Below, piece by piece: positions 6,305 to 10,389 of a stretch of DNA of 10,389 bases (within the stretch, counting starts at the first letter, position 1; the number at the start of each line of letters is the position of its first letter). The DNA is from Planctomycetes bacterium UBA2386 (GTDB lineage Bacteria > Planctomycetota > UBA1135 > UBA2386). The stretch lies in NCBI GenBank assembly GCA_002343845.1, contig DDSQ01000064.1, forward strand, positions 1 through 10,389, in the 5' to 3' direction. The position numbers and the translations under genes are program-made. Under the pieces are notes generated by a model. That model was not told where the DNA came from. It saw only the letters and a program-made list of their open reading frames with translations, and searched no databases.

Positions 6305-6898
6305 ATGCCGTCCCGGCACCCCCAAGACCAGCCCGCCGACGCGCCATCGTTCTGGGAGGCGATCGCGCAGTGGCAGCTGTCGCTGCGGACCGCGGTCAAG
6401 AGCACGAGCTCGTTGCCTTCGGCCGTGTTCCACGCCTGCGATGCGACGCTCGAGGCCCAGCTGGCCGAGAGCACCGAAGGCATGCTCGCGCGCCTGCTCG
6501 AGCCACCGCCCGAGGTCGTGCAGGTGCACCCGGACGGCGAGCGGCGCATCGAGTCGGTCGCGACCGACGAACTGCGTTCGCTGCCCGCGCGACTGGCCGG
6601 AGCGGACGGTCCGGGCGCCGCCGATCTCGACGACCGCCTGCGCGCCGAGACCCTCGCCGTGCTCACCGACGTGTGCTGCAGCGACCCCGAGGAAGCGGCA
6701 CGCGCCGCGGCAGCCGCCCTGCAGCGGCACTTCGGCGCCCGCCCCGACGACGACCCCCTGGCAGTCGCCGGCCAGTTGACGGAGACGCTGCGCGAAGCCG
6801 GTGCCGACGTCGGTGCCGTCGAGGCGCTTTGCCAGCGCATCGCCGCCATCCTCGTCCTGCAGACCCGCGCAGCGCCGGCACCCGGAGGTGACTCGTGA
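6305..6898 (+). CDS. Unknown 197-residue protein coupled to the HD-GYP gene
   Basis: I do not recognise this protein. Its very high third-position G/C content and its four-base overlap with the next gene support it as real. It has no signal peptide or membrane segment and is rich in Ala, Leu, Asp and Glu, with mostly helix-forming stretches: FWEAIAQWQLSLRTAVKS (14-31), a segment ending EGMLARLLEPPPEVVQVHPD, and a C-terminal series of helices from about residue 100 on. It carries four cysteines, two adjacent (VCCSD). The ATG at 6305 gives the first ordered helix soon after the start; an in-frame ATG at 6203 would overlap the divergent thiolase start and is unlikely. It may be a partner or regulator of the HD-GYP protein, on coupling alone. 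Confidence 0.66.
   Translation: MPSRHPQDQPADAPSFWEAIAQWQLSLRTAVKSTSSLPSAVFHACDATLEAQLAESTEGMLARLLEPPPEVVQVHPDGERRIESVATDELRSLPARLAGADGPGAADLDDRLRAETLAVLTDVCCSDPEEAARAAAAALQRHFGARPDDDPLAVAGQLTETLREAGADVGAVEALCQRIAAILVLQTRAAPAPGGDS
6884..6891 (+). promoter_or_regulatory. Strong Shine-Dalgarno of the HD-GYP gene
   Basis: GGAGGTGA, an almost full anti-16S match, lies within the last codons of the preceding gene, with six bases from the end of GGAGG to the GTG at 6895. It decides this GTG as the start. Confidence 0.85.
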
Positions 6899-8379
6899 GG
6901 TCCCGGACGCACACGGAACTGCGCGCGGACGCCGTGCTCGCGTTCGCCAACGCGCTCGTCGTCGCGGCCTTGAACCGGCAACTGCACGAGCGCGACAGCC
7001 GTTGGGTGAGCGACGCCCTCGAGGACCTGGTCGCCGCGCTGAAGCACACCGAGCGTCTCGGCGTCGAGATGCCGCTCCGCGTGCAGTGCAGCGACGATCG
7101 CCTGCACCACGACGGCGTGCCGCTCGACGGGCCGAGCCTGCAAGCACGATCGCTGCTGCGGCAACTCGCCGAACGCCGCATCGCGGTGCTCTCGTTCTGG
7201 CCAGGACTCGACGTCGCCGAGGCGAACCGCCTGTTCGACCTGCTGCTGCTGCGGCACAACATCGACGCACTCTCGCGCGACTACCGCGACGCCTCGATGT
7301 CCGCGTTCGGGATCCGCAACGTGCGGGTCTCCCTGCGCACGCTCGCCGACCCCGGCGACCGGCGCGTCGCCCTCGACGTCGCCTCGCCCGCGATGCACCA
7401 CTACCAGGAGCTCGCCGACGCGCTGCAACACAACCACGCGTTGGCGCACCGCGACCTGGAGCTGGAGATGACGGCGACCGCCGACGCCGTCGAGCACACG
7501 CTCGCGTCGATGGACGAGCCAAGCCACCTGCTGGCCCTGGCGACGCAGGACGACGTCGACCGCTTCACCGTCGGTCACTCGGTGCGCGTGGCATTGCTCG
7601 CGCTGCAGGTGGCCCGCAGTCTCGGCGCCTCACGCTCGCAGCTTGTGCACGTCGGATCGGCCGCGCTGCTGCACGACATCGGCAAGTCGAAGGTGCCCCA
7701 GGACGTGCTGTTCAAGCAGGGGCGACTGACCGCCGAGGAATGGCACTGGATGGCGCAGCATCCGCGGCTGGGCGCCGAGATCCTGCTCGAACAACACGAC
7801 CGCATCGATCCGCGCACGATCGGCGCCGCGTTCTGCCACCACATGGCGCCGAACGGCCGCGGTTATCCGCAGGCGTCGCTGCCGATCACGCCGAGCGGCA
7901 CCAGTCGGCTGGTGCGAGTCTGCGACGTGTTCGAGGCGCTGACGTCCGTACGGCCGTACAAGCGGGCACTGACGCCGATCGAGGCCTACGCGGTCATGTT
8001 CCGCAACGAGCAGGACTTCGATCCGGTGTGGCTGCGGCGGTTCGTTCGCACGCTCGGCCTGTTCCCGAACGGCACCCGGCTGCAGCTGGCCGGCGGCGCC
8101 TCGGCGATCGTGCGCGAACAGACCGGCTGCCCCGAACGCCCGGTCGTCCAGTTGCTCAGCGGTTTCGACGACGTGCCGCTGCTGCCGGACGAGCCGGACC
8201 GGTTCGCGATCGGCGCCGAGTTCGAAGGTCGACCGCTGCGCGTGGTCGGCGTCGAGACCCACGAGCGCCGCGTCGAAGTCCCCGAGTTCGATCCGGTTGC
8301 CGAGCCGGCCGCGATGCAGCACGCCTGCCTCGGCGGGCATGGCCTCACGGGTGGACCGGCGGCGCCCACGCCGGCGTGA
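6895..8379 (+). CDS. HD-GYP-type phosphohydrolase with altered HHExxDG motif
   Basis: HD-GYP proteins are metal-dependent phosphodiesterases, classically degrading cyclic di-GMP. The 494-residue product starts with an alpha-rich region (about 1-190) that includes IAVLSFWPGLDVAEANRLFDLLL (96-118), a segment type common at the front of HD-GYP proteins. The catalytic domain has H228 (GHSVRVALLA), HD at 260-261 (LLHDIGKSKVPQDVL), H289 (QHPRLGAEIL), HH at 315-316, GYP at 323-325 and D344 (RVCDVFEALTSVRPYK). The usual HHExxDGxGYP reads HHMAPNGRGYP, so the Glu that ligates the extra metal and the Asp are missing. A C-terminal tail of about 110 residues resembles the beta-rich end of other family members. 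No membrane segment is seen, so it is likely cytoplasmic. The GTG start overlaps the previous stop as GTGA. Confidence 0.92.
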   Translation: MRSRTHTELRADAVLAFANALVVAALNRQLHERDSRWVSDALEDLVAALKHTERLGVEMPLRVQCSDDRLHHDGVPLDGPSLQARSLLRQLAERRIAVLSFWPGLDVAEANRLFDLLLLRHNIDALSRDYRDASMSAFGIRNVRVSLRTLADPGDRRVALDVASPAMHHYQELADALQHNHALAHRDLELEMTATADAVEHTLASMDEPSHLLALATQDDVDRFTVGHSVRVALLALQVARSLGASRSQLVHVGSAALLHDIGKSKVPQDVLFKQGRLTAEEWHWMAQHPRLGAEILLEQHDRIDPRTIGAAFCHHMAPNGRGYPQASLPITPSGTSRLVRVCDVFEALTSVRPYKRALTPIEAYAVMFRNEQDFDPVWLRRFVRTLGLFPNGTRLQLAGGASAIVREQTGCPERPVVQLLSGFDDVPLLPDEPDRFAIGAEFEGRPLRVVGVETHERRVEVPEFDPVAEPAAMQHACLGGHGLTGGPAAPTPA

Positions 8380-8422
8380 GCCGCGGATTCCATTCGGGCG
8401 AGGTCGAGAGCAAGATCCGACC

Positions 8423-9139
8423 ATGGTCGAGCCGCGACTGCCTCCCGCCCCCGTGCTCTGGCGCGCCGTGCCGCGCGGCCGCGTGCTGGTGTTCGCGCCG
8501 CACCCCGACGACGAAGTCGCCGGCCCGGGCGGCGTGCTGGCGATGCACCGCGAGCAGGGCGACCCGGTGCGCGTCGTCGTCACCACCGACGGCACCTCGG
8601 GCGATCCGGATCGCCGGTACGCGGCGGGGACCTACGGCGAACTGCGGCGCGGCGAGTCGCGCGCGGGCCTGCGGTTGCTCGGCGTCGACGACGTGCAGTT
8701 CTGGGGTTTCCCCGACGGCCACGTGCTCGCCGAGGCGGATCTCGAACTCGGCGTGCAGCTCGCCACCGCGGCCATCGCCGCGTTCCGCCCCGACATCGTC
8801 TACCTGCCGTGGGAGCACGACGGCCACGCCGACCACCACGCGGCCCACCTCGTGGTCACGCGCGCGCTCGACCGCCACGGCTTCGGCGGCCTGGCCCTCG
8901 GCTACGAGGTCTGGAACGCGATGATCCCCGACGTCGTCGTCGACGTCAGCGCCGCGTTCGCGAAGAAGCGCGCCGCGATGCTCGCCCACCAGAGCCAGAT
9001 CGCCTACACGCAGTACGACCACTGCATCAGTGGTCTCGCCGCGTTCCGCTCACAGCACCACTTGCACGGCCGCGGCTACGGCGAAGCGTTCCGACGCGTG
9101 CGCGGCGTGCTGCCGGCAGCGCTCGCCGTGCCGACGTAG
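8423..9139 (+). CDS. PIG-L/LmbE-family N-acetylglucosaminyl-type deacetylase
   Basis: This family removes acetyl groups from GlcNAc-type sugars (MshB, BshB, PIG-L and other substrates) using one zinc. The 238 residues are of normal size. VLVFAPHPDDEVAGPGG (21-37) carries the H27, D29, D30 motif: His and the second Asp bind metal, and the first Asp is the likely base. WEHDGHADHHAAH (130-142) supplies the third metal ligand in the H-x-D-H segment. VTTDGTSGDPD and the C-terminal YGEAFRR also match the family. The ATG at 8423 is preferred because residues before it are Arg/Pro-rich and overlap the HD-GYP gene; an in-frame start at 8297 exists. No clear Shine-Dalgarno is seen. The gap to the preceding gene is 43 bases. 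The substrate cannot be told; no thiol-synthesis neighbour is present to indicate mycothiol or bacillithiol. Confidence 0.93.
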   Translation: MVEPRLPPAPVLWRAVPRGRVLVFAPHPDDEVAGPGGVLAMHREQGDPVRVVVTTDGTSGDPDRRYAAGTYGELRRGESRAGLRLLGVDDVQFWGFPDGHVLAEADLELGVQLATAAIAAFRPDIVYLPWEHDGHADHHAAHLVVTRALDRHGFGGLALGYEVWNAMIPDVVVDVSAAFAKKRAAMLAHQSQIAYTQYDHCISGLAAFRSQHHLHGRGYGEAFRRVRGVLPAALAVPT

Positions 9140-10341
9140 CGCGCGAGGAACACGCCCAGCAGGACGACCACGATCGTGGCGACGGCCGCCTGCCACACGT
9201 GCGCGCCCAGGCGGGCGAACAGCTCGCGGCCGAACGCGAACGCATCGCCCGGCGTGGCGAGCGAGAACCCCTGCTGCTGCAGAGCACCGATGTGCACCGC
9301 GGCTTCGTGGTAGCCACGACCGCCGAACTGCGTCGGATCCGGATGCGTCAGCCGATGCGAGAACCCCGCCGCGACGACCAGCGCCGCCAGGCACAAGCGC
9401 CCCGCATTCGTCCGCACGAGCGCCACGCCGCCGAGCACGACCGGCAACATCGCGTAGCTCGCGAAGCGCATCATGTCGTAGGCCAGCGCCATCAGCGACA
9501 GCACGCACAGCAGGTAGATCAGGCCGCCGTACGGGCCGCCGAGGCCCAATTCTCGGCGACGCGCAGCGGCGACGACGACCGCCAGCAGCGGGCCGAACTC
9601 GGCGAGCGTGACCATCCACCACAACACCCACATCGCCGGCAGCCCCCACGGCACCCAGAAGTTCTCGCGGAAGTAGTACGAGAGGTCGTAGCTGCCGGTC
9701 GTCGAGCCGGCGACGACCTCGGGGCCGAGCGCGACGAACAGCGCGCGCAGGCTGGCGTAGCAGACGACGACCCCGGCCAACCAGACGCCGTCGCGCCATG
9801 GCGTGCCGCCGCTCCGGTAACGCAGCCACCAGAAGAACGGCAGGAACAGCATCGCCATCTCGTGACTGAGCGCCGCCAGCAGCACCAGTCCCCAGTAGAT
9901 CGCCGGGCGTCGCACGGCGTGCGCCGCGAACAGCAGCAGCATCAGGTTCAGCGAGTCGGAGATGCACGGCAGCAGCCGGTAGACCAGCACCGCGCCGGTG
10001 GCCGCGATCGCGGCGGCGACCAGCAGCGAGCCGAGCCAGCCAGCACCACGACGCCGGCAGAACCAGAACACCACCGCGAGCAGGGCCCCGTTGCAGCCGT
10101 GCGAGAACGCGACCGGCCCGATGCCGAACACGCCGGCGAGCTGCGCGAGGGCCGGCCACAGCACGCGGTGCGGGAAGGCGCCGTCGAACGCCCACGGATC
10201 GCGCGCCATCGCCACGAAGTGATCCCCATGCCCCGGCATCGGGATCGTCGCCGCTGGCGCGAGCAGGTCGGTCGCGGGCAGCAGCAGCGCGGCGACGGCG
10301 ATCGCGACCAGCCAGTCGAGGACGAGGATGCGGAATGCCAC
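9076..10341 (-). CDS. Multi-pass membrane protein, possibly GT-C-like
   Basis: The 421-residue product is strongly hydrophobic, with about ten to twelve predicted membrane segments (for example residues 5-28, 101-121, 148-173, 186-206, 234-260, 272-290, 295-310, 316-328 and 383-402). After the first segment a loop reads GHGDHFVAMARDPWAFDGAF, followed by PHRVLWPALAQL: an acidic first external loop and the P-x-R-x-L-x-P pattern seen in GT-C type glycosyltransferases and related polytopic proteins. I cannot assign a family with confidence. The GTG at 10341 is chosen because the first hydrophobic segment begins right after it; the frame stays open upstream to the window edge, so a longer N-terminus cannot be excluded. 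Its 3' end overlaps the 3' end of the convergent deacetylase gene by 64 bases. Confidence 0.8.
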   Translation of the reverse strand: MAFRILVLDWLVAIAVAALLLPATDLLAPAATIPMPGHGDHFVAMARDPWAFDGAFPHRVLWPALAQLAGVFGIGPVAFSHGCNGALLAVVFWFCRRRGAGWLGSLLVAAAIAATGAVLVYRLLPCISDSLNLMLLLFAAHAVRRPAIYWGLVLLAALSHEMAMLFLPFFWWLRYRSGGTPWRDGVWLAGVVVCYASLRALFVALGPEVVAGSTTGSYDLSYYFRENFWVPWGLPAMWVLWWMVTLAEFGPLLAVVVAAARRRELGLGGPYGGLIYLLCVLSLMALAYDMMRFASYAMLPVVLGGVALVRTNAGRLCLAALVVAAGFSHRLTHPDPTQFGGRGYHEAAVHIGALQQQGFSLATPGDAFAFGRELFARLGAHVWQAAVATIVVVLLGVFLARYVGTASAAGSTPRTRRNASP

Positions 10342-10389
10342 GAGCGGCGCAGAGCCTACGCCGCAAACTGATCCCTTGGCTGTGCTCGT

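Noticed and set aside
6219..6347. N-terminal extension of the thiolase
   Set aside because: It would add 43 residues not seen in the family and cover the start of the divergent gene.
4071..6779. Plus-strand open frame of about 900 codons
   Set aside because: It is antisense to the thiolase and lipoprotein genes, whose catalytic motifs are unmistakable; its own product is Arg/Ser/Pro-rich with no domain.
4558..7578. A single very long minus-strand open frame (about 1000 codons)
   Set aside because: Only its last 144 codons form a sensible protein (the BamE-like gene). The rest runs in the wrong frame through the thiolase and antisense to the HD-GYP gene, giving Arg/Ala-rich low-complexity sequence typical of GC-rich shadow frames.
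8297..8422. Earlier start of the deacetylase
   Set aside because: It would add 42 Arg/Pro-rich residues overlapping the HD-GYP 3' end; the family domain begins after the ATG at 8423.
8809..10371. Plus-strand open frame rich in Gln, Arg and His
   Set aside because: It is antisense to the membrane protein; runs of hydrophobic codons on the minus strand read as Gln/Arg/His on the plus strand.
1..10389. Mobile elements, CRISPR, tRNA or rRNA
   Set aside because: No transposase or integrase motif, no regularly spaced repeats and no RNA gene signature were seen; nearly all bases are assigned to coding regions.
10342..10389. Further feature at the right edge
   Set aside because: The 48 bases hold no complete gene or clear promoter; they are either upstream of the membrane protein gene or its extreme N-terminus.

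Overview
The window is dense, very GC-rich bacterial chromosome. It is essentially wall-to-wall protein coding, with strong G/C preference at third codon positions and many overlapping stop/start codons. Twelve genes can be supported. Signal-peptide and lipobox proteins plus a BamE/SmpA-like fold suggest a diderm (Gram-negative-type) bacterium. The overall flavour (secreted cyclophilin, small lipoproteins, HD-GYP protein) would fit a Planctomycetota- or Myxococcota-like lineage, but that is an inference and the sequence holds no phylogenetic marker. No rRNA, tRNA, CRISPR array, transposase or integrase was seen.

Left block (1-6218, all minus strand, transcribed right to left). Eight genes follow one another with gaps of at most about 63 bases or with overlaps: acetyl-CoA acetyltransferase (thiolase); a BamE/SmpA-like small exported protein; a second small lipoprotein with a similar motif; a secreted cyclophilin with its own N-terminal domain; a cytoplasmic cyclophilin; an enoyl-CoA hydratase (crotonase); aminodeoxychorismate synthase component I (pabB); and a class IV aminotransferase that is probably aminodeoxychorismate lyase (pabC), cut by the left edge. 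The last four are chained by 1- or 4-base stop/start overlaps, so translation is probably coupled. The set mixes acyl-CoA metabolism, folate (p-aminobenzoate) synthesis, protein folding and envelope proteins.

Right block (6305-9139, plus strand). After an 86-base divergent intergenic region come a 197-residue protein of unknown function, an HD-GYP-type phosphohydrolase coupled to it by a GTGA overlap and a strong Shine-Dalgarno, and a PIG-L/LmbE-family deacetylase. The HD-GYP protein keeps the HD and GYP signatures but has lost the Glu and Asp of the HHExxDG segment.

Right edge (9076-10341, minus strand). A multi-pass membrane protein converges on the deacetylase gene and overlaps its 3' end by 64 bases. 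Its topology and first-loop pattern recall GT-C type glycosyltransferases, but it has no firm family assignment.

The points most worth a second look are the unknown-protein/HD-GYP pair, the two BamE-like proteins beside a secreted cyclophilin, and the coupled cyclophilin-crotonase-pabB-pabC chain.
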